DNA of 64,000 bases from CAG-826 sp964504595. GTDB taxonomy: Bacteria; Bacillota_I; Bacilli_A; RFN20; CAG-826. Under the pieces are notes generated by a model that was given only the letters and a program-made list of their open reading frames with translations, did not search any database and had not been told where the DNA came from. Position 1 is the first letter of the stretch, and each line of letters begins with the position of its first letter. Positions 17,102 to 26,219 of the stretch are shown here, in pieces. Position numbers and translations under genes: made by a program. The stretch covers positions 1-64,000 of the forward strand of contig CAZDEE010000003.1 in assembly GCA_964504595.1 (NCBI GenBank), given 5' to 3'.

Positions 17102-18207
17102 TGTTTTTAGCCTCCTTTTCTAAATAAGCATATAAGAAAGCATCTATGTTTCCATCCATTACTGAAGAGACGTTTCCTTCTTGATACTCTGTACGATGAT
17201 CCTTAACCATAGTATATGGACAAAAAACATATGAACGAATTTGTGAACCCCATTCAATATTTTTTTGTTCTCCAACAATTTGATTCATCGTTTCTTTTCT
17301 TTCCGCTAAACGAAGTTCATAAAGATGAGCCTTTAACATATTCATAGCAATTTCACGATTTTGAATCTGTGATCTTTCAACTTGTGAAGAAACTACAATT
17401 CCTGTTGGAATATGAGTAATTCTAACTGCGGATTCTGTCTTATTAACATTTTGTCCTCCCGCTCCTGAAGAACGATAAGTATCCACTCGCAAATCTTTTT
17501 CATTTATTTCAATATCTATTTCATCTTTAAATTCAGGAATAACATTAACGGACGCAAATGAAGTATGTCTTCTTCCCGCAGAATCAAATGGCGATATTCT
17601 TACCAATCGATGAACTCCCTTTTCTCCTTTTAAAAGTCCATAAGCGTTCTTTCCTTTAATTATGATAGTTGCCGATTTCAAACCAGCTTCATCACCAGCT
17701 TGATAATCGATAACTTGCATTTTAAATTTATGAGATTCCGCAAAACGGACATACATTCGATATAGCATATCCGCCCAATCTTGTGATTCTGTTCCTCCAG
17801 CTCCAGGATGAAATTCTAATATTGCATTTAATCCATCAAAAGGGCCACCAAAAAGAACACTCATTTTTAAGGTGTTTAATTTTTCTTCTAAAAGGGTATA
17901 TTCGCCATCTAATAACTCATACACTTCTTCATCCATATTTTCCAAAGCAAAAGAAAGCAATTCTTCGGCATTATGAAAAATTGCTAATACTTCATCATAT
18001 TGATTTTTCTTTTCTTTAGCGTCATTAAGCTTTTCAACAATGCTCATCGCTTGTTTTTGATCACGCCAAAAATCATCGTTTTGCATTAGTGCTTCTAATT
18101 CTTTAATTGTTTTCTCTAAAGAAGGAATGTCAAAGTGAATCACCAAGCTGGCGTAAAATTCTACCAGCTTCATAAATCCCACTTTTAATAGTTAAAAGTT
18201 CCTTCAT
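17094..18207 (-). CDS. prfB: Peptide chain release factor 2 (programmed +1 frameshift)
   Basis: RF2 terminates translation at UGA and UAA. The real start is the ATG at 18207. It encodes 25 codons (MKELLTIKSGIYEAGRILRQ and five more) up to an in-frame TGA at 18132-18130 in the site CTT-TGA-C, preceded by the SD-like GGTGAT. A +1 shift (base 18132 skipped) continues LDIPSLEKTI for 345 codons, giving 370 residues. The catalytic GGQ lies in SSGAGGQNVNKTESAVRITH. The ATG is two bases after the secA stop. The autoregulatory site shows that UGA is a true stop codon here. Confidence 0.97.
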
Positions 18208-18209
18208 GG

Positions 18210-20606
18210 TTATTCACCATCAGTTCCTTTTTCTGTATTTTCCTCTTCTTCATTTTCCTCAGGTTTCTTTACTTGAACTTGAGCATTTAATAAGTTAAGA
18301 ACCACTTCTATCGAAATTAAATCCATCATTTCTCCAAACAATTGATATCCTTCATTAACATAAGCTTGAAGTGGATTAACATTTGCGTAACTTCTTAAAT
18401 GAATACCTTCTCTTAATTTATCCATTGTATCAATATGGCCTGTCCAGTTGCGATCGATACAACGTAAAGCAAAGTGTCTTTCAACTTGTTCAGCAACTTC
18501 ATTCCCCCATTCTTTACGTATTTCTTGATAACGTTTCCATAAAATGATACCAATATCTTCACCAGCTTCATTAACTGGAGCTTCTTCAAATGCTGCCGGT
18601 TTAATTGAACCTTCTGGTAAGAATCTAGGTTCAAGATTTTTCTTTAATGCTTCACCAATAACTCCATAATTTGGATCATCTGGATTAATACTCTTTTTAG
18701 CTAAACCAATTCCAGCGGAAGTAAAGAATTCTTGAATCATTTCAGAAATATCTTCCGCAAATAAAATGTTATCTCTCTTTTTATACATAATTTCACGTTG
18801 TTTACGTAAAACATCATCATAATCTAAAAGCGATTTACGAGTATCGAAGTTTTGTCCTTCAATTCTCTTTTGCGCTCCAGTAATCGCATTTTGTACTAAT
18901 TTACTTTCAATTGCTTCATCTCCATAAGCTTCAGCAAATTTACGAATACTATCAGAGCCAAAACGTCTCATTAATTCATCATCAAGAGAAATATAGAAAC
19001 GGGAATATCCTGGATCACCTTGACGACCAGAACGTCCTCTTAATTGGTTATCAATACGTCTTGATTCATGTCTCTCAGTTCCAAAGACACATAATCCACC
19101 AGCCGCTCTTGATTCATCATCTAATTTAATATCGGTACCACGACCAGCCATATTTGTAGCAATTGTAATTGCGCCTTTTTCACCAGCATGAGCAATAATT
19201 TCTGCTTCTCTTTCATGGTTTTTAGCATTTAAAACATTATGTGGCAAATTAGCTTCCACAAGTAAGCCATGCATAAACTCTGACATTTCAACTGAAACAA
19301 CACCAATAAGAATTGGTTGTCCTAATTCATGTCTTCTTTTAACTTCATTAACCAATGCGGCAAATTTAGCTTTTTGATTACCAAAAATTAAATCTAAATC
19401 ATCGATACGTTGAATTGGTCGATTTGTTGGAATGGTAATAACTCGCATATTATAAATCTTACGGAATTCTTCTTCCTCAGTTTTTGCGGTACCAGTCATA
19501 CCGGATAATTTATTGTATAAACGGAAAAAGTTTTGATATGTAATCGTAGCTAAAGTAACTGTTTCTTGTTTAATATTAACATTTTCTTTAGCTTGAATAG
19601 CTTGTTGTAAACCATCAGAATATTCTCTACCTTTTAAAACACGGCCGGTAAATTGGTCGATAAGTTGAATTTCCCCTTCAGAATCAACCATGTATTCAAC
19701 ATCGCGTGTCATAACATAGTTTGCTTTTAAAGCTTGGGTAATACGGTGAACTAAATCATTGTTATCTGGAGAATATAAGTTTTTGATACCAAACATTCTT
19801 TCTGCTTTATCAACACCATTTTCAGTTAAACCACAAGTTTTGGTCTTTTCATCATATGTAAAATCTTTTTCTCTTTTTAAAGTTTTAACAAATCTATCCG
19901 CAATGATATAAGTATTCGCGGATACTTTAGATCCACCAGAAATAATAAGTGGTGTTCTAGATTCATCAATTAAAATAGAGTCAGCTTCATCGATAACTGC
20001 ATATTCTAATCCTCTTAAAACTCGATTTTTAACATCGACCGCCATATTATCACGTAAATAATCAAAACCTAATTCTGAGTTTGTCGTATATGTAATATCA
20101 CAGTTATATGCTTCTTGTTTTTCTTTTGTAGTTTTTTCTCTTAAGTTAACTCCAACAGTTAAACCTAAGAAACGATATATTTGTCCCATCCATTCTGCAT
20201 CACGTGCGGCAAGATATTCATTAACTGTAACAACGTGAACACCTTTACCAGCTAAAGCATTAAGATAAACACTCATTGTCGCGGTCAAAGTTTTACCTTC
20301 ACCAGTTCTCATTTCAGCAATATCACCTTGATTTAAAACAATCGCACCCATTATTTGTACTTTAAATGGAAATTGATTTAATACTCTTTTTGCTGCTTCA
20401 CGAGCAACCGCAAAAGCTTCAAACTTAATATCTTCTAATGTTTCACCATTTGCTAGTCTTTCTTTAAATTCTTTTGTTTTTCCACGTAATTCATCATCGC
20501 TTTTCGCAGCGATTTCTTCCTCGTACGCTAAAACCTTTAAACTTTGTTTTTCAATTTTCTTTAACGCCCTTTGATCAAAGCGAAATAATTTATCAATAAA
20601 ACCCAT
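18210..20606 (-). CDS. secA: Preprotein translocase ATPase SecA
   Basis: This 798-residue SecA drives post-translational export through SecYEG. Walker A is MRTGEGKTLTATM, the DEAD-like motif is VIDEADSILIDESRTPLIIS, and TNMAGRGTDIKL and QLRGRSGRQGDPG are present. The C-terminus is a short acidic tail (EENEEEENTEKGTDGE) without the cysteine zinc-binding domain found in many SecA proteins. This is common in small low-GC genomes and suggests no SecB-type interaction. GAAAGGAG precedes the ATG, with a dedicated promoter upstream and prfB coupled downstream. Confidence 0.97.
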   Translation of the reverse strand: MGFIDKLFRFDQRALKKIEKQSLKVLAYEEEIAAKSDDELRGKTKEFKERLANGETLEDIKFEAFAVAREAAKRVLNQFPFKVQIMGAIVLNQGDIAEMRTGEGKTLTATMSVYLNALAGKGVHVVTVNEYLAARDAEWMGQIYRFLGLTVGVNLREKTTKEKQEAYNCDITYTTNSELGFDYLRDNMAVDVKNRVLRGLEYAVIDEADSILIDESRTPLIISGGSKVSANTYIIADRFVKTLKREKDFTYDEKTKTCGLTENGVDKAERMFGIKNLYSPDNNDLVHRITQALKANYVMTRDVEYMVDSEGEIQLIDQFTGRVLKGREYSDGLQQAIQAKENVNIKQETVTLATITYQNFFRLYNKLSGMTGTAKTEEEEFRKIYNMRVITIPTNRPIQRIDDLDLIFGNQKAKFAALVNEVKRRHELGQPILIGVVSVEMSEFMHGLLVEANLPHNVLNAKNHEREAEIIAHAGEKGAITIATNMAGRGTDIKLDDESRAAGGLCVFGTERHESRRIDNQLRGRSGRQGDPGYSRFYISLDDELMRRFGSDSIRKFAEAYGDEAIESKLVQNAITGAQKRIEGQNFDTRKSLLDYDDVLRKQREIMYKKRDNILFAEDISEMIQEFFTSAGIGLAKKSINPDDPNYGVIGEALKKNLEPRFLPEGSIKPAAFEEAPVNEAGEDIGIILWKRYQEIRKEWGNEVAEQVERHFALRCIDRNWTGHIDTMDKLREGIHLRSYANVNPLQAYVNEGYQLFGEMMDLISIEVVLNLLNAQVQVKKPEENEEEENTEKGTDGE

Positions 20607-20640
20607 AATTATCTAATCTCCTTTCGAGCTTGCATTGTCT

Positions 20641-20669
20641 ATTGTACATGATTTTGCGATAGTTTCCAA
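20641..20669 (-). promoter_or_regulatory. Promoter of the secA-prfB operon
   Basis: TTGGAA (minus strand, 20664-20669) and TACAAT (20641-20646) are separated by 17 bp. The predicted start of transcription lies about 25-30 bases before the secA ATG. Confidence 0.6.
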
Positions 20670-20828
20670 GTATTAGTATAAAAATTACATTTTTATAATA
20701 CACGCAATAAAAGGTGGATATTTATATCGATTTTAGTCTTAAATAACAAGCTATATTTCTTTATTTAAAAAGTTTCAAAATATACTTTACTATTTTTTCA
20801 AATTAATATTCAAAGGCATTCTGCCTAT

Positions 20829-20856
20829 AAAAAAACGAGCTATGTGCCCGTTTTTA
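20829..20856 (-). terminator. Intrinsic terminator after the cold-shock gene
   Basis: Minus-strand AACGGGC-ACATA-GCTCGTT (one G-T pair) is followed by a run of Ts. It separates the cold-shock gene from the secA promoter region. Confidence 0.8.
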
Positions 20857-20865
20857 ATGAATTAA

Positions 20866-21066
20866 TTAAGATATTTTTGAAACATTACGTGCTTGTAAAC
20901 CGCGTTCAGTTTCATAAAGATCAAACTCAACTTCTTGTCCTTCTTCTAATTGACGATATCCACGTTCGTTAATTTGGGAGTAATGAACAAAAATGTCTGC
21001 ACCTTCACCACGATTAATGAATCCAAATCCTTTTTCAGCATTGAACCATTTTACCTTTCCAGTCAT
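20866..21066 (-). CDS. Cold-shock protein (CspA family)
   Basis: This single cold-shock domain of 66 residues carries both nucleic-acid-binding motifs, KWFNAEKGFGFI (RNP1) and DIFVHYS (RNP2). Members bind single-stranded RNA/DNA and act as RNA chaperones. The frame extends four codons upstream from a GTG, but AAAGGTGG is spaced correctly for the ATG at 21066, giving MTGKVKWF. It lies downstream of comFC and has its own terminator. Confidence 0.96.
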   Translation of the reverse strand: MTGKVKWFNAEKGFGFINRGEGADIFVHYSQINERGYRQLEEGQEVEFDLYETERGLQARNVSKIS

Positions 21067-21143
21067 GCTTTTTACCACCTTTCTAAATCAATTTACTGCC
21101 TCAACTAAATAATAAACTTTTTCAATTATTTTTCATTAAAAAC

Positions 21144-21767
21144 TCATCGCCTTATTTTTACCTTTTTCGACATTACCAAAATTTTTATTCTTTTAGGTTT
21201 AAAACTTTTAACTATCTCTAAAGCGGATGTTAATGTTGCTCCAGTTGTCATAACATCATCCACAATTAAAATCTTTAAACCTTTTTTTACAAATATTCCA
21301 GTAGAAACTATATTAGTTCTATTTTCCCAACGCTTTTTTCTTGATAAGCTAGATTGTTTTATATTCTCTTCTTTCTTTAAAGCATCTATAAATGGCAATT
21401 TTAATATTCCAAACATTTCTTTAATATGAGAAAATCCTCTTTCTTCTTCATGTTCCTTAGATGAAGGAATTGGTATAAGTGTATATCCACGATATTTAAT
21501 TTTTAATTCATAAACGATTGGTGAAAGAAAAATATCTTTTAAAGCGTAATCTCTCTGTCCTTTAAATAAAAATAATAAATCTTGAATAAAGGAAACGTAT
21601 TCATAAATATATGTCAATTCCACACCTTGAAAAACAATCGTTTTCAAAACCGGTTTTAATTCATTTAAACATGAAGCACAAATATGAATTTTAGGATGCA
21701 AAAAAGAAAATAAATTATCTTCCTCATCAAGAGTTAATTGTTTAAGACATATTTTACAAAGTTCCAT
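21144..21767 (-). CDS. comFC: ComFC-like phosphoribosyltransferase-fold competence protein
   Basis: This 207-residue ComF-family protein has an N-terminal zinc-ribbon (CKICLKQL and CASCLNEL) and a phosphoribosyltransferase fold with ILIVDDVMTTGATLTSALE as the PRPP-binding motif. RKKRWENRTNIV is also typical. ComFC assists uptake or handling of transforming DNA together with ComFA. It overlaps the end of comFA by 14 bases, so the two are translationally coupled. Other late competence genes are not in the window. Confidence 0.9.
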   Translation of the reverse strand: MELCKICLKQLTLDEEDNLFSFLHPKIHICASCLNELKPVLKTIVFQGVELTYIYEYVSFIQDLLFLFKGQRDYALKDIFLSPIVYELKIKYRGYTLIPIPSSKEHEEERGFSHIKEMFGILKLPFIDALKKEENIKQSSLSRKKRWENRTNIVSTGIFVKKGLKILIVDDVMTTGATLTSALEIVKSFKPKRIKILVMSKKVKIRR

Positions 21768-22881
21768 TATGTTTCTGTATTGATTCTATCGCGCCTAACA
21801 TTGAGGAAGTAATAGTTTCCGCTAAAAAGATCACTTCCCCTTTAGGATCATCTTTCTTTCGACCAACTCTACCACTTATTTGTTCTAAAACTTCGCTAGT
21901 AAATATCTTATTATCAGCATGATAAATGATAACTTGTAAAGATTTAATTGTTATCCCTCGTTCCAAAATAGATGTTGTAATCAATACATCAAAGCCTCCT
22001 TTTTTAAAAATATTAATAATTTCTTTAGATTCTTTTTTCGAATTAACTGATTCAACATTAATTGGAAAAAAACTTAAAAAATACGCAATTCTGTTAGAAT
22101 CTTCTATTGAAGGAACAAAAACCAAACATGGTTTTTTATTTTTTATAAAATAATTAATTTTCCTAATTAAAAACAATTCTTGATTTTTTCCTTTTTTTAT
22201 TACTATCTCTGGCTCTGGTATTTTTTCTCCATGAAATCTTTTTGATAAAGTAAAAACATCTTCTCTTTTAAAACTATCTATTACTTCTTTACTTGGTGTT
22301 GCCGACATCATAACATAATTACCTTTAACCGACTTAAAGAAGAAGTTTTCTAAAACATCATTGTTTTTAAAAGGAAAAGCATCAATTTCATCTGCTATTA
22401 ATAAATCAAAATAATTTTCATAACGAAATATTTGATGCATAGTTAAAATAATTATATCACCAACTTTTTGTTTAGTATTTCCTCCATATAAAGCGATGAC
22501 ATTATTATTAGGAAACGCTTGTTTTATTCTTAAAAACAATTCAATTACGACATCTTTACGAGGAATTGCAAATCCCACTCTCCCACCATTCTTTAAGATA
22601 TATTCAATTAAAGGAAATACAATTTCGGTTTTACCCGCACCACAAACAGCGTGCACTAATGAATTTCTTTTATTTTGATATTGTTTAATGAGTTTTGAAG
22701 CAATCTCTTCTTGTTCTTTAGTTAATGAATACTCAAGTTCTAATTCACCCTTATTACTTTCTCTAAAAGTATAAACCACCCTTTCATCATTAAACGAAAT
22801 ACATTTTCGACAATACCATTCTCCATTTCTTAAAGCAAAATAAATTGGATTTGTATTTCCACATTTAGGACATTTATCCAT
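21754..22881 (-). CDS. comFA: ComFA-like DEAD-box DNA helicase/translocase
   Basis: An N-terminal four-cysteine zinc-ribbon (CPKCGN and YCRKC) precedes a superfamily-2 helicase: Walker A VCGAGKTEIV, Walker B LLIADEIDAFPF, SATPSKEV, ILERGITIKSLQVI and QISGRVGRK. ComFA is the ATPase that helps pull single-stranded DNA through ComEC. At 375 residues it is somewhat shorter than the Bacillus protein. The ATG comes one base after the U-run of a terminator, and its only SD-like sequence (AAGGGGG) lies in the 3' arm of that hairpin. Confidence 0.92.
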   Translation of the reverse strand: MDKCPKCGNTNPIYFALRNGEWYCRKCISFNDERVVYTFRESNKGELELEYSLTKEQEEIASKLIKQYQNKRNSLVHAVCGAGKTEIVFPLIEYILKNGGRVGFAIPRKDVVIELFLRIKQAFPNNNVIALYGGNTKQKVGDIIILTMHQIFRYENYFDLLIADEIDAFPFKNNDVLENFFFKSVKGNYVMMSATPSKEVIDSFKREDVFTLSKRFHGEKIPEPEIVIKKGKNQELFLIRKINYFIKNKKPCLVFVPSIEDSNRIAYFLSFFPINVESVNSKKESKEIINIFKKGGFDVLITTSILERGITIKSLQVIIYHADNKIFTSEVLEQISGRVGRKKDDPKGEVIFLAETITSSMLGAIESIQKHNGTL

Positions 22882-22882
22882 T

Positions 22883-22913
22883 AAAAAAGCCCCCTTAATA
22901 ATAATTAGGGAGC
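22883..22913 (-). terminator. Intrinsic terminator overlapping the comFA ribosome site
   Basis: Minus-strand GCTCCCT pairs with AGGGGGC (one T-G pair) across an AT loop, followed by TTTTTTA and then the comFA ATG. It ends the upstream SpoIIQ-like transcript and also holds the comFA SD-like AAGGGGG. Confidence 0.75.
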
Positions 22914-22936
22914 AATTTTAAAAGTTCCTAAATAAA

Positions 22937-23626
22937 TTACAAACTTTTTACTAACAAATTATAGGATTTTTCTGGATTAATATATTGTTTTTCACCTTTA
23001 CATATTTCAAAGTGCAATGATTCACCTAATCCACTTGTATAAGTTGAAGTACCTGATTTTCCAATAACATCGCCTTGACGAACTTCATCACCTTTATTTA
23101 CTTTTATTTCTCCTAAAGAAGCATATGTGGTTTTAATTCCACTTGCATGTTCAATAACAATTATATTTCCATATATCAAATCATTTGATTTAGATATAAC
23201 CGTTCCTGAGCATGATGCTAAAATTGAAAATGATTCTTTATAAACATAATCAACACCTACACTTTTAGTATAAGTATTTGTCTTACCAGGAACTTCCACA
23301 ATTGCATTACTTCTTGTTTCCTCATCATCACTCATATCATAAAAATATCTAGCGATTGTAGTATCAACTGTAAATGGCTTTAATAAATTTTCATTAAGAG
23401 GATCATAAATAGGGTCTACCACTTCTCCACCACTTATTGTATTTGTGGTTGGTGTAACTATATTTGTAGTAGGTTGAGTTAAACTAGTTGTGTAACTATT
23501 ATTTCCTCTAACAACTTGCGATATTGCATACATACCACCAAAAAGTACAACTGCAGATACTGCAATAATTATTCCAACGCGTGTTTCTTTTCGCCATTCA
23601 GGTACTTGTCTTCTTTGTTCATCCAT
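22937..23626 (-). CDS. Degenerate M23/LytM protein, SpoIIQ-like
   Basis: A short cytoplasmic N-terminus (MDEQRRQVPEWRKETRVG) is followed by one membrane helix (IIIAVSAVVLFGGMYAISQV), a Thr/Asn linker, then a SpoIIQ-like segment (VDTTIARYFYDMSDDEETR, SNAIVEVPGK) and a LytM domain. Two metal/catalytic histidines are gone: the HxGxD position reads SVGVDY, and the HxH position reads ESLHFEI. In Bacillus, SpoIIQ is a largely non-enzymatic forespore anchor for SpoIIIAH, so loss of histidines fits SpoIIQ better than a hydrolase. Whether the organism sporulates cannot be told here. Confidence 0.72.
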   Translation of the reverse strand: MDEQRRQVPEWRKETRVGIIIAVSAVVLFGGMYAISQVVRGNNSYTTSLTQPTTNIVTPTTNTISGGEVVDPIYDPLNENLLKPFTVDTTIARYFYDMSDDEETRSNAIVEVPGKTNTYTKSVGVDYVYKESFSILASCSGTVISKSNDLIYGNIIVIEHASGIKTTYASLGEIKVNKGDEVRQGDVIGKSGTSTYTSGLGESLHFEICKGEKQYINPEKSYNLLVKSL

Positions 23627-23779
23627 TAATATTCACCTCACTATCATTGTGGTCGTAAATAAAAAATGTATACAAAAAAATAAAAGATATTTTAATTTTT
23701 TTTAAACTAAATAATCTAATTAATAGCAGCAAAAATAACTTATTTTTATATTTTATTAACTATTTATTAGTTTTTTTAT

Positions 23780-23826
23780 AAAAAAATAAGCCTAAATGAA
23801 ATTTAACAATCTCAATTTCGGCTTAT
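23780..23826 (-). terminator. Intrinsic terminator after rpiB
   Basis: Minus-strand ATAAGCC pairs with GGCTTAT, extended by AAATT/AATTT with a bulge, followed by TTTTTTTATAAAAAA. It ends the prfA-prmC-spoIIR-like-tsaC-rpiB series. Confidence 0.7.
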
Positions 23827-23852
23827 AATTGAAACACGATTAAATTAAATAA

Positions 23853-24293
23853 CTAATTCTCTTTATAATTATCGATCAAAGCCACTCTTCTTTCATGTCT
23901 TCCACCTTCAAAAGCGGTATCAATAAATAATTTAACTCTTCTTAAAACATCTTCCGCATTCATATGTCCTTGTCCAAAAGCAATCATATTAGCGTTATTA
24001 TGCTGACGACATAATTTAGTAACTTCATCAGAATATCCTAATGCACATCTAATTCCTTTAACTTTATTTGCAGCAATCATAATACCTTCACCAGTTGTAC
24101 ATACAAGAATACCAAAATCCGCTTCTTTATTTGCGACAAGATGCCCCGCTTTAAAAGCGAAAACAGGATAATCACATGACTCTTTGTCATTTGTACCACA
24201 ATCAAAAACATCATTTCCTTGTTTTAAAAGATAATCTTTGATTAATTCCTTTAATTCTAATCCGCCATGATCACAAGCAATAGCAATTTTCAT
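23853..24293 (-). CDS. rpiB: Ribose-5-phosphate isomerase B
   Basis: RpiB interconverts ribose-5-phosphate and ribulose-5-phosphate in the pentose phosphate pathway. This 146-residue protein begins MKIAIACDHGG and contains the active-site cysteine in VCTTGEGIMIAANKVKGIR and the histidine in CRQHNNANMIAFGQ. The frame extends five codons upstream, but GGAGGAG places the start at the ATG at 24293. That ATG overlaps the tsaC stop as TAATG. The neighbour order matches the Bacillus ywlC-ywlF region. Confidence 0.95.
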   Translation of the reverse strand: MKIAIACDHGGLELKELIKDYLLKQGNDVFDCGTNDKESCDYPVFAFKAGHLVANKEADFGILVCTTGEGIMIAANKVKGIRCALGYSDEVTKLCRQHNNANMIAFGQGHMNAEDVLRRVKLFIDTAFEGGRHERRVALIDNYKEN

Positions 24294-24907
24294 TATAAAC
24301 TCCTCCAATACTCATTTATTTCTTCTAAAGATATACTTCCTTTTCTCATACAAATGATATTATCACCTTCAATTTTAATAATGGTTGAAGGTAAATCATT
24401 TAAAGCATTTTCTTTAATCAAACCTGCAATTTCACCATTAAATTTACGATAAACATCTTTATATAATGATAGAGGTTCTTCGCCTGATTTATTCGCACTA
24501 GGAACCAGAAGCGGTTTTCCCACTCTTCGAATTAAATCAATGACCATAGGATGTTCACTTATTCTAACCCCAACATAATCTCCTCCTGCAGTAACATAAT
24601 TAGGAAGCCCACATTTACATTTTAAAATAAGTGTTAATGGTCCTGGCATAAATCTTCTTATCAACATTTCAATTTTACCATTTATAACTGCATATTTTTC
24701 AATCATTTCTAATGATGAACACATTAATGTAAAAGGCTTGTTTTCCGGTCTATTCTTAGCTTTCATTAACTTTTCAAAAGCTTCTTTTTGATCGTATATA
24801 ACACCTAACCCATAAACAGTCTCTGTTGGAAAACCAACAATGTCACCATTAAGCAAAATATCTTTCGCTGTTTCAAGTTCATTAACCGATAAAAGTAATG
24901 TTTTCAT
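24293..24907 (-). CDS. tsaC: L-threonylcarbamoyladenylate synthase (Sua5/YrdC/YwlC)
   Basis: This enzyme makes threonylcarbamoyl-AMP from threonine, bicarbonate and ATP for the t6A37 tRNA modification. YrdC-domain motifs are GFPTETVYGLG, KNRPENKPFTLMC, GPLTLILKCK, VGVRISEHP and VPSANKSGEEPL. At 204 residues it has the short TsaC form without the C-terminal Sua5 domain. The start at 24907 (MKTLLLSV) is favoured by GGTGAT four bases upstream; the frame is open six codons further. It is coupled to rpiB. Confidence 0.93.
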   Translation of the reverse strand: MKTLLLSVNELETAKDILLNGDIVGFPTETVYGLGVIYDQKEAFEKLMKAKNRPENKPFTLMCSSLEMIEKYAVINGKIEMLIRRFMPGPLTLILKCKCGLPNYVTAGGDYVGVRISEHPMVIDLIRRVGKPLLVPSANKSGEEPLSLYKDVYRKFNGEIAGLIKENALNDLPSTIIKIEGDNIICMRKGSISLEEINEYWRSL

Positions 24908-24940
24908 ATCTATCACCGCAAACATAGTATCACAAAATCA

Positions 24941-25336
24941 TTATGAAAATAAATCAAAGATATATATTTTTTCTCTAATTACTGTTTTATCACATTCACT
25001 AGTACGTAATTCACCTTTTAATGAAACTCCTTTTGCTTCTCCTAAAAGAACGACAATTGTTCCATTAATATAATAAGGTCTAGCATTATCATCAAATTTA
25101 AAAATCGAAATACTATTTTTAATTGCGGATTCTATCTTTTCTACACCTAAATCCATAAAATATAGCTCATATGTATCAATTAACTGCTCCTTATAGTAAT
25201 AAAGTTTTGTTATATCACTTGGATTTCTTGAAGATGATACAATTTCATAAGTATAAGAAAATGGTTGTTCTGGAACATCAAGAACTCCAAAAGAAGCAGT
25301 AAGTGTTACTAAGCCTAATAATATATAATTTTTCAT
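24941..25336 (-). CDS. Short SpoIIR-like secreted protein
   Basis: A 131-residue protein with an N-terminal signal-like helix (NYILLGLVTLTASFGVL). It lies exactly where spoIIR lies in Bacillus: prfA-prmC-spoIIR-tsaC-rpiB. FSYTYEIVSSSRNPSDITKL resembles the start of the SpoIIR domain (arginine/isoleucine-anchored ASNS region), and INGTIVVLLGEAKG resembles its later EAVxIxLGxGxG strand. It is much shorter than Bacillus SpoIIR, which signals SpoIIGA to activate sigma-E. GAGGTGAGG precedes the ATG. The assignment rests mainly on synteny; divergence or decay is possible. Confidence 0.55.
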   Translation of the reverse strand: MKNYILLGLVTLTASFGVLDVPEQPFSYTYEIVSSSRNPSDITKLYYYKEQLIDTYELYFMDLGVEKIESAIKNSISIFKFDDNARPYYINGTIVVLLGEAKGVSLKGELRTSECDKTVIREKIYIFDLFS

Positions 25337-25373
25337 TTTGTCCTCACCTCATTAAAAGTGTGAACATTTTAAA

Positions 25374-26219
25374 CTAATTTAAACTAAAATATTGCAAAAC
25401 AAAATAACGATCTTTAGACGATATATCTTTAAAGAAAGTAACTTTACTATTAGGAAGAAATTTATTAATCATTTTTTCAATTTCATCTTTTTGATCAGTT
25501 CCAAATTCCGCAATAAAGAATCCTCCTTCTTTTAAATATGAAGGTAAAGAAATAAAAAATCTTTGATAAAATTCTAAACCATTACCTGAAGGTGGAATTA
25601 ACGCAAGTGAAGGCTCAAAATCCTTCACCATTTTATTTAATATTTCACTTTTATCAACATAAGGTGGATTTGAAACAATAATATCCGCTTTAGAAAGAGG
25701 ATATTTCATAAATAAATCCGATTCAATAAATTTAACATTTTCGATATTTAAGGCATTTCTGTTGATATTAGCTACTTCTAAAGCCTCACTAGAAATATCA
25801 CTTGCAATAATAGAAGCGGTTTTTAATCTTTTCGCTAATGATAAAGCAATACATCCAGATCCTGTACAAACATCATAAATAAGTGGATTGTTTAATTTTG
25901 AAGCAATCTCAATTACTTTTTCCACTACTTCTTCCGTTTCCATTCTCGGTATTAAAACCCGTTTATCAACATAAAATGTTTCACCTAAAAACCACGCCTT
26001 ATGTAATATATACTGGATTGGCTTAGAAGAAAGATATTCCATTAAATAATAATAGAATAAATCTTCATTCTTCATTTCTGCATCTAAATTCAATAATAAC
26101 TCAGTTCTGTCATGAAAATTATTTACTTCTTCCATAAGTAAAAGGCTTGCATTTACCTCAAGCCCTTTTAATTCTATTCTTTTCTTTACAATTTCTAATA
26201 CTTCCCTTATCGTTGCCAT
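25374..26219 (-). CDS. prmC: Release factor glutamine methyltransferase
   Basis: PrmC (HemK) methylates the glutamine of the GGQ motif in RF1 and RF2. This 281-residue protein has an N-terminal helical domain, the SAM-binding motif IYDVCTGSGCIALSLAKR and the catalytic IIVSNPPYVDKSE. The ATG overlaps the prfA stop (TAATG), a coupling conserved across bacteria. Both release factor substrates, prfA and prfB, lie within this window. Confidence 0.95.
   Translation of the reverse strand: MATIREVLEIVKKRIELKGLEVNASLLLMEEVNNFHDRTELLLNLDAEMKNEDLFYYYLMEYLSSKPIQYILHKAWFLGETFYVDKRVLIPRMETEEVVEKVIEIASKLNNPLIYDVCTGSGCIALSLAKRLKTASIIASDISSEALEVANINRNALNIENVKFIESDLFMKYPLSKADIIVSNPPYVDKSEILNKMVKDFEPSLALIPPSGNGLEFYQRFFISLPSYLKEGGFFIAEFGTDQKDEIEKMINKFLPNSKVTFFKDISSKDRYFVLQYFSLN

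Noticed and set aside
20607..20865. Small RNA between secA and the cold-shock gene
   Set aside because: Apart from the secA promoter, the terminator and a 5-bp AGGCA/TGCCT hairpin, I see no conserved structure.
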